Notes: a model not told the origin generated them from the letters alone. A stretch of 64,000 nt of DNA from Paenibacillus_V sp046244365 (GCF_046244365.1 NZ_CP176395.1:3162001-3226000); one strand, 5' to 3'; shown: positions 8,427-17,904, counted from the first letter of the stretch. Numbers and translations: made by a program.

Positions 8427-9264
8427 CAAAAATATCGTTACCGGCTTGACCTTCTTGTGGGTAGCGCTGTTCATCCTTATTCCGATCGGCATTATGATTG
8501 CATACAGCTTCTGGTATGTGGAAGATTTCAAGATCGTCAAGGAGATGACGCTCCGGAACTATAAGGAAGTGTTTTCGAACGGCACTTACCTTATTATTTT
8601 ATGGAAGACGATCAAATTGGCCGCATTAATGGGGCTGTTAGCTACCCTTATCAGTTATCCTTTGGCTATTTTTGTTCATTTTCACGGGGGAAGGCACAAG
8701 GAGTTTCTGTATCTTGCGGTTCTTGCGCCGCTTCTTGTAGGATATTTGATCCGGGTTTACGCTTGGAGATCGATATTGGGCGAAAAGGGCGTCATTAATT
8801 CCGTCCTGACCATGACGGGGATATTGTCCGAGCCTACCGACAAGCTGCTGTTCAACAATTTCTCGGTTGTCGTTACGATGCTGTGCATTGCGATTCCGTT
8901 CACGTTTATACCCATTTACAACGCGCTCGAGAAAATCCCTGCCTACCTGTTGAATGCGGCGGCGGATCTCGGTGCGAACGCGCGGCAAACGTTCTTGACC
9001 GTACTGCTTCCGCTCAGCCTTCCCGGTATCGTAACCGGTTTTATGTTTGCCTTCATTTCGGCATTGGGGGATTACATGACACCGTCGCTCGTTGGCGGCA
9101 CTTCCGGAATTCTGATCGGGAATTTTATTCAATCCCAGTTTGGCAACAGCTTCAATTGGCCGCTCGGTTCCGCCCTTGCCATTGTGATTCTGATGATCAC
9201 CCTTATTGTTATCGCCATATCCCAGAAACTGGGCGATGTTAAGGGCGTCATCGAGGAAGGGTAG
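8419..9264 (+). CDS. ABC transporter permease, PotB-like
   Basis: 281 residues with several transmembrane helices. The EAA-type loop is LLNAAADLGANARQTF followed by LLPLSLPG, in the form used by Pot/Fut/Sfu permeases. It is the first of two channel subunits and begins inside the end of the ATPase gene. The downstream permease begins 9 bp after its stop with GGGAGA as ribosome site. The pairing with an adjacent dedicated ATPase contrasts with the CUT1 permeases elsewhere in the window, which have none. Confidence 0.93.
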   Translation: MNNKNIVTGLTFLWVALFILIPIGIMIAYSFWYVEDFKIVKEMTLRNYKEVFSNGTYLIILWKTIKLAALMGLLATLISYPLAIFVHFHGGRHKEFLYLAVLAPLLVGYLIRVYAWRSILGEKGVINSVLTMTGILSEPTDKLLFNNFSVVVTMLCIAIPFTFIPIYNALEKIPAYLLNAAADLGANARQTFLTVLLPLSLPGIVTGFMFAFISALGDYMTPSLVGGTSGILIGNFIQSQFGNSFNWPLGSALAIVILMITLIVIAISQKLGDVKGVIEEG

Positions 9265-9273
9265 GGAGACGAC

Positions 9274-10059
9274 ATGAAAATAGGGAAGCTCTTGTTTGTC
9301 ACATTCGTTTGTCTAGTATTTTTCTTTATGTATTTCCCCATAGCGGTCATCGTCCTGTTTTCCTTTAACTCGGGTAAAATACCGGCGTTTCCGATCGATG
9401 GCTTTACCTTGCATTGGTATGCAGAGCTCTTCCGGGAGCCGAAGCTGTGGCTTGCCGCCAAGAACAGCTTGCTCGTAAGCATTCCGTCGGTCATCGTCAG
9501 TACCGTTTTCGGAACGATGGCGGCATTCCTGTTCCAACGCCACAAATTTCCCGGACAAGGCTTCTTGCAAATGGCGATACTGATGCCTTATGTACTTCCC
9601 GGCATTTTGACGGGCATTTCCCTTACTTTGCTGTTCAAATTGCTGAATGTGCCATCGTCGCTATTAACCGTTATCGTGGGCCATACCGTTCTGATTACGC
9701 CTCTGATCATGATTATGACGATGAATCGGTTGAAGCGTTTTGACAGATCGATTGAGCTGGCATCCATGGATCTTGGTGCAAGCCCTTTCATGACGTTCTT
9801 TCGAATCACACTGCCGAATATCAAAGGAGCGATTATCGGCGGCATGTTACTCGGCTTGACCGTCTCCTTCGATGAGGTGATTGTAACCTTCTTCCTGATC
9901 GGTACCGACAACACGTTGCCGATGCAGATTTGGTCCATGATTCGTTACGGATTCTCGCCGCAGATCAACGCCATTTATTCCATCATCATTATCGTTACGC
10001 TATTTTTTGTGTTCTTCACAAACCGGAAGAGCGCCAATAGCAAGACGGGCAATGTGTAA
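9274..10059 (+). CDS. ABC transporter permease, PotC-like
   Basis: 261 residues, second channel subunit of the Pot-like transporter. The first hydrophobic segment starts within the first ten residues. The coupling loop is ELASMDLGASPFMTFF followed by ITLPNIKG. The protein ends after a last membrane helix in a short polar tail. It completes the gene order binding protein, ATPase, PotB, PotC. The 61-bp gap to the HAD gene contains no obvious terminator, so the operon probably continues. Confidence 0.92.
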   Translation: MKIGKLLFVTFVCLVFFFMYFPIAVIVLFSFNSGKIPAFPIDGFTLHWYAELFREPKLWLAAKNSLLVSIPSVIVSTVFGTMAAFLFQRHKFPGQGFLQMAILMPYVLPGILTGISLTLLFKLLNVPSSLLTVIVGHTVLITPLIMIMTMNRLKRFDRSIELASMDLGASPFMTFFRITLPNIKGAIIGGMLLGLTVSFDEVIVTFFLIGTDNTLPMQIWSMIRYGFSPQINAIYSIIIIVTLFFVFFTNRKSANSKTGNV

Positions 10060-10120
10060 ATCTACGCTTCGAAGGTTAACGTCACTTTGTGGGGATATTT
10101 TATAGGGGAGGAAATCGAGG

Positions 10121-10870
10121 ATGACAGGAAAGACAGTATATTTTGGTGAAAAAGCGACTAAGGTCAAATGCGTTGCATTCGATAAAGACGGGACGCTGTT
10201 CGATGCGTTCGGGTTCTGGCGCTATATCGATAATCTTCGAAAAGAAGAGTTCGTTTCCCGGGTAGGGCGCGAACATCAACAGTCATGGAGCAGCCTGATG
10301 GGAATGACGGAAGAATCGATCGATCATCAGGGCGTTCTGGCGGTCGCTTCCACGCAGGAAGAAATCACGATGACAGCCGGCCTTATCTACCAGTTGAAGG
10401 GCTGGCCGTGGATCCGGTGCAAGCAGTTGGCGGCGGATATTTTCAGAGAGGCCGATGCGAAGCTGGAGATTGATAAAGCTTTCAACCGGGTGGAAGGAGC
10501 TCCGGATATTTTCCACACGTTAAGAGAGGCGGGCATCCATACCGGCATTCTGACTTCCGATGCTTTAGCTCGCACAGAAGATTGCATGCGCCTTCTGGAT
10601 ATTGTGGAGCATCTGGAATTTGTCATTACACCCGAAAAAGTCAAGAACGGGAAACCTTCCCCCGATATGGTTCATAAAGCGTGCGAAATTTTGGGCATCC
10701 AGCCGTCCGAAATGGCAGTCGTCGGCGATTCTCTGGTCGACTTGAGCATGGCAAAAGCCGCAGGAAGCTTGGCGGTCGGCATCATCACCTATGAAGGTTC
10801 CTCCGAGGTGCTTGCCCCCGAAGCGGATATTCTCATCCGTTCGCTCAAGGAAATTCGGGTTGGCTTTTAA
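10121..10870 (+). CDS. HAD-superfamily hydrolase, phosphoglycolate phosphatase-like
   Basis: 249 residues with the four HAD motifs. Motif I is FDKDGTLFD with nucleophile D21 and acid/base D23. Motif II is the threonine-serine in GILTSDA. Motif III is the lysine in KNGKPSPDMVH. Motif IV is VVGDSLVDLSMAKAAG. The four-helix cap is inserted between motifs I and II, as in subfamily I phosphatases acting on small phosphorylated metabolites. In this operon it may dephosphorylate a sugar-acid or deoxy-sugar phosphate, but the substrate cannot be derived from the sequence. GGGGAGG lies upstream of the start. Confidence 0.88.
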   Translation: MTGKTVYFGEKATKVKCVAFDKDGTLFDAFGFWRYIDNLRKEEFVSRVGREHQQSWSSLMGMTEESIDHQGVLAVASTQEEITMTAGLIYQLKGWPWIRCKQLAADIFREADAKLEIDKAFNRVEGAPDIFHTLREAGIHTGILTSDALARTEDCMRLLDIVEHLEFVITPEKVKNGKPSPDMVHKACEILGIQPSEMAVVGDSLVDLSMAKAAGSLAVGIITYEGSSEVLAPEADILIRSLKEIRVGF

Positions 10871-10922
10871 TAAGATATATTCGAAATCGGATGTGGTGGA
10901 TTTGTCAAACGGGAACGACGTG

Positions 10923-11963
10923 ATGGTTGTAGTCGGTTCTTATGGAGCAGAGGATCAGGAAGCTGTACATTTCTATCAATTTGACAAGATTCGGGGGACG
11001 CTGCAGCGTGTTGGGGGATTGGCAGGAATCCAAAATCCGTCGTTCCTTGCTGCCGGAAAAGATGCTCGTCAGTTGTATGCGGTAAGCGAGACCGATGGTA
11101 CCGGAGAGGTTGTATCCATGAGGGCTGACGTCACAGGCGGGATGGTTTCCGAGTTGAATCGCCAACCGTCATACGGGGCATATCCTTGCCATCTAACAGT
11201 CGATCCGTCCGGCGAATGGTTATTATCGGTCAATTATGGGGACGGCAGCATATGCGTATACCCCATCGAAATGGATGGGCGGGTAGGCCGACTTTCCGAT
11301 CAAGTGCATCATGTCGGAAGAAGTGTTAATCCGGCAAGACAAGGCTCGCCTCACCCTCATTCCATCATTGCGATCCCCTCTACATCATTTTATTTGGTAT
11401 CGGACTTAGGAACGGACCACATTTATACCTATCGTCTTGACGGAAAAACAGGGAAATTGCAATTTCATTGTCTGACAGGATCGAAACCGGGGGCAGGGCC
11501 CAGACATTTAGCCGTACATCCAACGAAGCCGTTGATATATTCTATAGAGGAATTAAGCTCGGCCATTACCGTTTACGAATTTGAGAAGCAGATGGAGCAA
11601 CTGAGGCCGATCCAAACGATCTCGACTTTGCCGGGCGGCTATTCGGAGGAAAATACTTGCGCCGAAATTGCTGTATCTTCGGATGGAAGATTTGTGTACG
11701 GCTCCAATCGGGGACATAACAGCATCGCAAGTTTCCAGATCGATGAGGAAGGCGGATTGGCCTTATTGGAACACACCGCAACAAACGGGGAAACGCCAAG
11801 ACATTTTGCACTGGTTCCCGGAGGGGAATGGTTGATAGCCGCCAACCAAGATTCCAATTCGATCATAGTCATGAAGATCAATTCGAGTGGGGTACCTGAG
11901 TTGACTGGACAGCAATATTTTGTAGAGAAACCAAGCTGTATACAAATAGTTGAAACAAGTTAA
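10923..11963 (+). CDS. Lactonase family protein (YbhE/Pgl-type seven-bladed beta-propeller)
   Basis: About 346 residues from the ATG chosen here, matching the usual length of the family. Blades show the repeats typical of these proteins, such as HLTVDPSGEWLLSVNYG, SPHPHSI, GPRHLAVHP, EIAVSSDGRFVYGSNRGHNSI and PRHFALVPGGEWLIAANQDSN. Relatives include 6-phosphogluconolactonase (YkgB/Pgl) and carboxy-cis,cis-muconate cyclase. Either activity would suit an operon headed by an MR/MLE-type enzyme: opening or closing of a lactone. The frame is open further upstream (TTG at 10860, or 10791 inside the HAD gene), but the family N-terminus starts at MVVVGSYG. No strong ribosome site is seen, so the start is uncertain. 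Confidence 0.8.
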   Translation: MVVVGSYGAEDQEAVHFYQFDKIRGTLQRVGGLAGIQNPSFLAAGKDARQLYAVSETDGTGEVVSMRADVTGGMVSELNRQPSYGAYPCHLTVDPSGEWLLSVNYGDGSICVYPIEMDGRVGRLSDQVHHVGRSVNPARQGSPHPHSIIAIPSTSFYLVSDLGTDHIYTYRLDGKTGKLQFHCLTGSKPGAGPRHLAVHPTKPLIYSIEELSSAITVYEFEKQMEQLRPIQTISTLPGGYSEENTCAEIAVSSDGRFVYGSNRGHNSIASFQIDEEGGLALLEHTATNGETPRHFALVPGGEWLIAANQDSNSIIVMKINSSGVPELTGQQYFVEKPSCIQIVETS

Positions 11964-12146
11964 TGGTCAGTTGTTGCACCGCCTAAACATGATGCAGGAA
12001 TGGATATACACGGACTCGCTGTATATTTATGCGACTAATGATTATTCATCCAAAACCGATCTGAAATTTTTCTAACGAATTCTGCAACAAACGGTCTTTT
12101 CCGCCGCGGCGGGCTTTAAATTCTAATGAATTCTGGAACAACAATA
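11964..12146 (+). other. Unassigned stretch with a possible C-terminal gene relic
   Basis: After the lactonase stop, another frame is open through about 11955-12074 and reads a protein-like tail (NMMQEWIYTDSLYIYAT, then TDLKFF and a stop). It has no start or ribosome site, so it may be the end of a deleted gene. I do not recognise the family. Confidence 0.3.
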
Positions 12147-12180
12147 ACGGAGCCACGCGGGTGTGCGGGCTCCGTTTTTA
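12147..12180 (+). terminator. Rho-independent terminator of the acid-sugar operon
   Basis: ACGGAGCC (12147-12154) pairs with GGCTCCGT (12168-12175), followed by TTTTT. It lies about 180 bp after the lactonase stop and is the first good terminator since 3.9 kb. Confidence 0.85.
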
Positions 12181-12181
12181 T

Positions 12182-12210
12182 AATTTATTAGACATTTTGT
12201 TTCAAAATTA
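12182..12210. repeat. 29-bp intergenic repeat, copy 1
   Basis: The 29 bases here recur without mismatch at 38287-38315 in the same orientation. The core is TTATTAGACATTTTGTTTC. Both copies sit in AT-rich intergenic DNA near gene relics, and looser similarity continues a few bases beyond. The rest of 12211-12540 holds no convincing gene; a 73-codon open frame at 12258 has no ribosome site or family look. Confidence 0.75.
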
Positions 12211-12548
12211 ATTAGAATTCCTATTTGTACATTTATATGTTTAAAAATACAACTTAATTGAACAACTTGTCATTGAAGCTCAAAAGTGGAATTGTTCCAT
12301 TCATCATTGAGACTTCTCTTCTTCTGAGGAGAGGGGAGACTGCAAATGCCAAGCTCGCGGAATCGATAAGGTGGAAAATGGGACGTGTACGAGATTGTCG
12401 AGAGTGGACAAGATACAAGAGCATGTTTCCCCCCGGAATAAGCAGAACCCAGATTCAGTTCAAAAATTTTAACGCTTAACAAAAAAGATATATAATCGCG
12501 GTACCGCGTAGCGTGAAAAGTGAAAAGGACATCTTGGTCTGATGATTC

Positions 12549-12584
12549 GGAAACTCAAAAAGGATAAGACGGAATCTTGAAAGC
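12549..12584 (+). promoter_or_regulatory. Direct-repeat operator upstream of the sensor kinase (YesN-type box 1)
   Basis: Half-site GGAAACTCAAAA at 12549 and half-site GGAATCTTGAAAGC at 12571 begin exactly 22 bp apart, two helical turns. The same pair, with the same spacing, stands before the binding-protein gene at 16186 and the permease gene at 19655. Tandem half-sites of this geometry are what AraC-type response regulators bind. Confidence 0.65.
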
Positions 12585-12697
12585 AGGCAACCCATCTATA
12601 CATTTATTATGAAGGGTAAGATTACCACAAATGACTATCCGTAAAAGTCACGCCGTCCATGTGGTAAAATGATTATCATTAAAGGGACGAAGGGAAT

Positions 12698-14443
12698 ATG
12701 GACAACATGAGTAAACCACCTTCTTCAATATTCAATTCGCTTCGATTTAAGCTGATTACGGGGCTCATGCTTATTATGGTGCCGATAGTCCTCTTCCTGA
12801 TTTATACAAACTTCTATTCGATCCAAGTTGTTCGCAACCAGGTCGCGCAATCTAACAACAACATGATCAGCCTCTATATGGGGTTGATCGATAAGTCGTT
12901 AGCCGACATTGACAGCTATTTGCTGAAGTATGCCTCGGAGGAAACAGGACTGCACATTCTCGACCGGTCTCCTGAGATTGATATCGATTTGTATAAAATG
13001 GAACGCATTTGGCAATTTCAACATCTGGTGAATAATGTGACTTACTACAAGGGACTCGACTATTTTTTCATATATTCGCCCATGAACAACGATTTGGTAT
13101 TTGCTCCCAAGCAGACAGGCTCGGCTGGCGCCGACAATCAGCCTATAAAGGATGCCATCGTCTCGCTTATCGATGACGGGCAATCGGCAGACCGTTTTCA
13201 GACCGGGAGATGGTCCGTATTCCGCGTTTATGAAAAGGATTATTTGTTGTATACCATTAAGGTTGGCGGTTTATATATAGGGGCTGGGGTAAATGCGCAG
13301 GGAGTGACGGGGCCGCTCGATCTTTTGGATCTCGGCGCCGACGGGAGAGCGCTGCTGGTCGATGGCAGCCACGAGCCGCTTAAGGACGAATCATTTTTTA
13401 GGGAACATGGCATCGATCTTTCCTATACGCCTAAGTCGTACCGTTTAAGCGGTGTCGATAACGGGTATCTGGTGATCGGAGAGCATTCTGCTAAAGGAGA
13501 TTTCGGACTGGTCGCGGTCGTCCCCGATCAAAGCATTCTTCAGAAGCTGCCTTATTTGCAGAGGATTATTTTACTCATAGCGGCGGGGACCGTCTTGATT
13601 TTACTGCTTGCCTTCTATTTCATGAGGAGAGTCGTGCTCCGTCCGATCAACCGGATCGTACTGGCCATGCGCCGAATCAAAGAGGGTCATTTGGAGATGC
13701 GAATCGCGAAGAAGCCGACCTCTAACGAGTTCGAACTGATGAACGAGACGTTCAACAGCATGGTGTCCGACATTCAGAAGCTGAAAATCGATGTGTATGA
13801 GGAGCAATTGATCAATCAGAAAGCGGAGCTGAAGCATTTGCAGCTGCAAATCAACCCGCACTTCTTTTTGAACAGTCTGAATGTCGTTTATTATTTGGCC
13901 CAGGAAAAGAAATACGGGTTGATTCAAGAGCTTTCCCTCTCTTTAATCAGGTATTTCCGCTTCATGTTCCGCAGTTATACGGATCATGTTCTGGTTCGGG
14001 ACGAGCTGGGTCATACGAAAAATTATTTGAACATCCAGAAGATCCGGTTTCCGGGGAGCTTGACGTACGCCATTTCGGCCCCGGATGACCTGCTCGATTG
14101 CTGCATCCCCCCACTGATCGTTCAGAGCTTTACGGAAAACACGATCAAGCATGCGGTCAACACGGACGAGCCTACCCATATCGAGATTTCAATCGAACGG
14201 GATAACCGGAATGACGCGGAACGGCTTCATATCCGCATTCGCGATACGGGCGCGGGCTATGAGAACGAGGTGCTGGAGAAGCTGCGACAAGAGATCAAAC
14301 TGACGACTGAGGAAGGCGAACATATCGGGATTTGGAATGCCCGGCAAAGACTGCGGCTGTTGTACGGGGATCAGGCAAGCATCGGGTTTTCAAACGATAA
14401 CGGCGCCATTGTCGATATTTTTTTACCGATCATGAAAGGATAG
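12698..14443 (+). CDS. Sensor histidine kinase, YesM/LytS-like type
   Basis: 581 residues. A membrane segment near residues 17-38 and a second near 287-309 enclose a roughly 250-residue extracellular sensor domain of Cache type. A HAMP linker follows (RRIKEGHLEMRI region), then the His_kinase domain with the unusual H box QINPHFFLNSLN, with phospho-acceptor H388, and an HATPase domain with N box FTENTIKHA (N481) and a G1 box IRDTGAGYEN. These kinases sense oligosaccharides or cell-wall sugars outside the cell, often through the partner lipoprotein. The response regulator starts 10 bp downstream. Start at 12698 has GGGACGAAGGG upstream; a second ATG lies six codons in. Confidence 0.93.
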   Translation: MDNMSKPPSSIFNSLRFKLITGLMLIMVPIVLFLIYTNFYSIQVVRNQVAQSNNNMISLYMGLIDKSLADIDSYLLKYASEETGLHILDRSPEIDIDLYKMERIWQFQHLVNNVTYYKGLDYFFIYSPMNNDLVFAPKQTGSAGADNQPIKDAIVSLIDDGQSADRFQTGRWSVFRVYEKDYLLYTIKVGGLYIGAGVNAQGVTGPLDLLDLGADGRALLVDGSHEPLKDESFFREHGIDLSYTPKSYRLSGVDNGYLVIGEHSAKGDFGLVAVVPDQSILQKLPYLQRIILLIAAGTVLILLLAFYFMRRVVLRPINRIVLAMRRIKEGHLEMRIAKKPTSNEFELMNETFNSMVSDIQKLKIDVYEEQLINQKAELKHLQLQINPHFFLNSLNVVYYLAQEKKYGLIQELSLSLIRYFRFMFRSYTDHVLVRDELGHTKNYLNIQKIRFPGSLTYAISAPDDLLDCCIPPLIVQSFTENTIKHAVNTDEPTHIEISIERDNRNDAERLHIRIRDTGAGYENEVLEKLRQEIKLTTEEGEHIGIWNARQRLRLLYGDQASIGFSNDNGAIVDIFLPIMKG

Positions 14444-14453
14444 GGGCGAGAGT

Positions 14454-16028
14454 ATGTACCGGTTATTGATCGTGGACGACGAAGAATTTACCGCGAATGG
14501 CATTAAGGCAAGCGTGAACTGGTCAAAATTCGGCATCATTCACGTATCTGTAGCGAACAATACACGTCAAGCGAAGGAAAAGTTTAGTGAACATACGTTC
14601 GATATGATGATATGCGATATCGAGATGCCGCAAGGAAGCGGACTCGAACTCTATGATTGGGTACGGGAAGAGCATCCTTGGACGGAGTGCGTCTTTCTGA
14701 CTTGCCATGCCGACTTTCAATACGCGAAAAAAGCGATCCAGCTAGGGAGCTTCGAGTATTTGCTCAAGCCTGCGCCACCCGAAGAGCTGGAGCAAGTCAT
14801 GACGGAGATGATCAAGAAAATAAGCAAAGACCGGAAATCGGCATCGATTGTCATCGAGCGGTTCTGGCAGGATTTGCTGCAGCAGGTCATTCCGTCCCAG
14901 CCGGACAAAATCATGGAGGCCATCGAGAAGCATAATATACCGTATACGAGCAAGATGAAGTTTTTGCCTGTTTTGATCGGCATCCAGCACTGGGAAAAAG
15001 AACTGAGCGCTCGCGACGCCCAAATTATGGAGTACGCGCTAACAAACGCCTTGGAGGAGCTGGTCATCCGGCAAGTCGCCGCGGCTCACATCGTTCGCGT
15101 CAAGGCCAATCAGATATTGGCGGTATTTCCTACGGAACATGTGATCGAGGCGAGCGGAGAGGAATTCCGCAAAGAGATCATGAAGCGCTGCGGGTTGTTC
15201 ATCGAAACGTGCAACCGATATTTTTATTGCCATTTGTCATGCTTTATCGGTCAACCGGCGGAAATACACGACGTTCGCGATATGGTTGATGATTTGGCAG
15301 CGCTCAGAAAGAATCAGGTCAACGCCGTCGACCGGGTCGTGCTTATCGACGAGAAAATACCAAATGAAACGCCTTTTCCCATGCCTCCGATGAGAATATG
15401 GTCCGAGCTGATCAAGCAGGGGGACAAGAAGAAGCTGATGGCTGAGTCGCAAGATTTTCTGGAGTCGCTTAAGCGGATCGAAGGGCTGAACTCGAAAAGC
15501 CTGCAGCAGTTTTATTTAAGCTTCCTGCAGATGGTTCTGCATACGCTTCAGCAGAAAGGGTTGTATATGGACGATATTTTAGAGGATCATTTCGCGCCGG
15601 AACGTATTTCGTCTGCCGCCGAGAGCGTAAAGAATCTGCAAGACTGGGTAACGGACGTCCTTGAATTTGCAATGACTTCCATCGAAGCGCTTGGTTCGAA
15701 CGAGACAGTGGTGAAAAAGATCAAGCGGTATATATCGGCGAATATCGATCAGGAGATGTCCAGACAGTACATTGCCGACTACATTGGGCTAAGTCCCGAC
15801 CACATTGTCAAGCTTTTCAAAAAGGAAACAGGTCTCTCGATATCGGAGTTTATTCTGAAAGAAAGGATCGATCTTGCGAAAGAACTACTGGCCAAATCGG
15901 AAACTTCGATAAGCAACGTCGCTTTGGCGGTAGGCTTCGCTAATTTCTCTTATTTCTCCACCCTCTTCAAGAAGGAAGTCTTGATGACGCCTCAAGAATA
16001 TCGGAAAAGATTCTCTTCCAGCATGTAA
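14454..16028 (+). CDS. Response regulator with AraC-type DNA-binding domain (YesN-like)
   Basis: 524 residues. The receiver domain spans about 1-120, with acidic pocket D8-D9, phospho-acceptor D55 (CDIEMPQGSG) and conserved K in YLLKPAPPEEL. A long linker of around 280 residues joins it to a C-terminal AraC/XylS double helix-turn-helix of about 100 residues (RQYIADYIGLSPDHIVKLFKKE and SISNVALAVGFANFSYFSTLFKKE). It should activate the transporter genes on either side through the 22-bp-period direct repeats at 12.5, 16.1 and 19.6 kb. It is coupled to the kinase gene, with GGGGCGAGAG as ribosome site. Confidence 0.93.
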   Translation: MYRLLIVDDEEFTANGIKASVNWSKFGIIHVSVANNTRQAKEKFSEHTFDMMICDIEMPQGSGLELYDWVREEHPWTECVFLTCHADFQYAKKAIQLGSFEYLLKPAPPEELEQVMTEMIKKISKDRKSASIVIERFWQDLLQQVIPSQPDKIMEAIEKHNIPYTSKMKFLPVLIGIQHWEKELSARDAQIMEYALTNALEELVIRQVAAAHIVRVKANQILAVFPTEHVIEASGEEFRKEIMKRCGLFIETCNRYFYCHLSCFIGQPAEIHDVRDMVDDLAALRKNQVNAVDRVVLIDEKIPNETPFPMPPMRIWSELIKQGDKKKLMAESQDFLESLKRIEGLNSKSLQQFYLSFLQMVLHTLQQKGLYMDDILEDHFAPERISSAAESVKNLQDWVTDVLEFAMTSIEALGSNETVVKKIKRYISANIDQEMSRQYIADYIGLSPDHIVKLFKKETGLSISEFILKERIDLAKELLAKSETSISNVALAVGFANFSYFSTLFKKEVLMTPQEYRKRFSSSM

Positions 16029-16080
16029 ACGAAATATGTACATCAAGGACGCCAACTGGCGTTTTTCTCTTTATGTGGAC

Positions 16081-16116
16081 GGAATCTCGAAACCGAGAGA
16101 ACGGATTCTTGAAAGC
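16081..16116 (+). promoter_or_regulatory. Direct-repeat operator upstream of the binding-protein gene (YesN-type box 2)
   Basis: Half-site GGAATCTCGAAA at 16081 and GGATTCTTGAAAGC at 16103 are again 22 bp apart. The distal edge is 70 bp before the start of the lipoprotein gene. The second half-site differs from that of box 1 at a single position. Confidence 0.7.
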
Positions 16117-16185
16117 GGGTAAACGGGAACTTCAATAAAATAATAATAGCAAGCGGCAAGACCAATCAAAATAGGGGGTTCTTAC

Positions 16186-17724
16186 ATGAAGAAAAGCATG
16201 AAGAGCACTGCAATGCTTCTGATTTCCGTGCTGGCAACGTCTACTCTGGTCACGGCCTGCAGCTCGGGCTCGAGCAACCAACCGAATGCGAGCGGAGCTC
16301 CTGAACAGTCGAACAGCGCGAAGCCGGACCTGAAGCCCGTTGAACTGACGATGGTGTTTCCGGTTGCCAGCGAGCAGAAAGACTTGAAAGCCGTACAAGA
16401 AAAAATCAACAAGATTACGCAGGAAAAAATCAATGCGACCGTGAAGCTCGTTCAGATCACGAAAGGCGCCTGGGCGCAGCAAACCACACTGATGCTGTCC
16501 GGCAACGAGAAAATGGACCTCATCGTAAGCGGCCGAGGCACGTACGAGCAGGAAGTGGCCAAGGGCAACTATCTTGCGCTTGACGACTACATTGCCAAAT
16601 ACGGTCAAGGCGCCCAAAAAGCGCTGGACGATCTGGATCCGGCTATCCTAAAAGCGACCAGGATCAACGGGAAAACTTACGGGATAACGTCTATCCGGGA
16701 CCTGGCGAACGACTTCGGCATCTCGATGCGCAAGGATCTTGTGGACAAGTACAAAATCGATACGAAAGCGATCAGATCGCTGGACGATCTTGACGCCGTA
16801 TTCAAGGTGATCAAGGAGAATGAGCCTGATGTGATTCCGGTGATCAAGTTTGCTAACTCGATTCTCAACAACCCTTTCGGCCTTGGCATGATGGATCCTT
16901 TGGGAGACGGCCTCGGTGTGCTGCCGGCGCACGATAACGGGATGAGGTTAGTCAATTGGGTTGAAACTCCGGAATATGCCAAGCTGCTGGATACGACAAG
17001 AAGATGGTATTTGGCCGGATATATTGCTAAAGATGCGGCAACCAGTAATGAAATTTGGCAAAATTTGATGAAGGCGGGAAAAGCCTTCTCGACGTTCCAC
17101 CATATGAGTCCATTTAGCGAAGCGGCAAATTCCTTAAGTGTAGGAAAAGATTTGATCGAGGTGCGCCTGTTGCCGGCCGTCGCGACCACTACCAACATCA
17201 CCACGTATTTGTGGAGCATTCCCAGAAACGCGCAGAACCCGGAAAGGTCTATGATGCTGCTTAATTTGATGTATACAGACAAAGATTTTATCAATTTGCT
17301 CGACTGGGGAATCGAGGGGCAGCATTACGTAAAAAAATCGGATAATGTCATCGATTTCCCGCAGGGCGTCAACGCTTCGAATAGCGGCTATTACCCTTAC
17401 CAAAACTGGCTATTCGGAAATATGTTCCTCTCCTATTTGTTCAACGGGGAAGATCCGGACCGTAACAAGAAGCTGGCGGAATTCATGAAGAACTCGAAAA
17501 AATCGAAAGCGCTCGGCTTCACTTACAATCCGGAGCCTGTTAAGACGGAAATCGCGGCTCTTAAGAATGTGGCGAACCAGTACGCTCTCGCTTTGGAGAC
17601 CGGCACGGTGGATCCCGCTAAGGTATTGCCCGAGTATATCAAGCAAATGAAAGCGGCGGGCGTCGACAAGGTCGTTGCCGAGAAGCAAAAGCAGCTTGAC
17701 GCTTGGAAAGCGGCCAATAAATAA
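16186..17724 (+). CDS. Oligosaccharide ABC transporter substrate-binding lipoprotein, LplA-like
   Basis: 512 residues, the larger size typical of LplA-type proteins of Paenibacillus. The signal sequence ends in the lipobox LVTACSS with cysteine 25, followed by a flexible serine- and asparagine-rich spacer. The mature domain starts with a VELTMVFPV strand and an extended EKINKITQEKINATVKL helix; the C-terminus has the usual EKQKQLDAWKAA helix. It probably captures an oligosaccharide for the permeases encoded at 19.6-21.5 kb, from which it is separated by the M20 gene and two terminators. The start has AGGGGG about 10 bp upstream. Under the control of operator box 2. Confidence 0.93.
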   Translation: MKKSMKSTAMLLISVLATSTLVTACSSGSSNQPNASGAPEQSNSAKPDLKPVELTMVFPVASEQKDLKAVQEKINKITQEKINATVKLVQITKGAWAQQTTLMLSGNEKMDLIVSGRGTYEQEVAKGNYLALDDYIAKYGQGAQKALDDLDPAILKATRINGKTYGITSIRDLANDFGISMRKDLVDKYKIDTKAIRSLDDLDAVFKVIKENEPDVIPVIKFANSILNNPFGLGMMDPLGDGLGVLPAHDNGMRLVNWVETPEYAKLLDTTRRWYLAGYIAKDAATSNEIWQNLMKAGKAFSTFHHMSPFSEAANSLSVGKDLIEVRLLPAVATTTNITTYLWSIPRNAQNPERSMMLLNLMYTDKDFINLLDWGIEGQHYVKKSDNVIDFPQGVNASNSGYYPYQNWLFGNMFLSYLFNGEDPDRNKKLAEFMKNSKKSKALGFTYNPEPVKTEIAALKNVANQYALALETGTVDPAKVLPEYIKQMKAAGVDKVVAEKQKQLDAWKAANK

Positions 17725-17793
17725 TCCGACGGATCCTCCTGTAAAAGACGGAATGTCTCGAACGAGGCCACTGAAAAAGCTTCTTTGAACTAA

Positions 17794-17834
17794 AAAGGTA
17801 CAGTCCCTCAAAAAAATGAGGAGGCTGTACCTTT
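17794..17834 (+). terminator. Rho-independent terminator after the LplA-like gene
   Basis: AAAGGTACAG (17794-17803) pairs with CTGTACCTTT (17825-17834); the loop carries CCTC and GAGG, which extend the stem. The T run is short, so some readthrough is possible. Confidence 0.7.
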
Positions 17835-17904
17835 ATCCTTAATAAGTGCAAACAGTAACTGGTATACCGTGGCAAGACTAGATGAAAAAAGAGAGGTATT
17901 CTCC

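Noticed and set aside
10791..10922. N-terminal extension of the lactonase into the HAD gene
   Set aside because: It would overlap the HAD gene by 80 bp, and the family N-terminus begins at the ATG at 10923.
12258..12479. 73-codon open frame upstream of the sensor kinase
   Set aside because: No ribosome site, no family resemblance and odd composition; it lies in a leader region.
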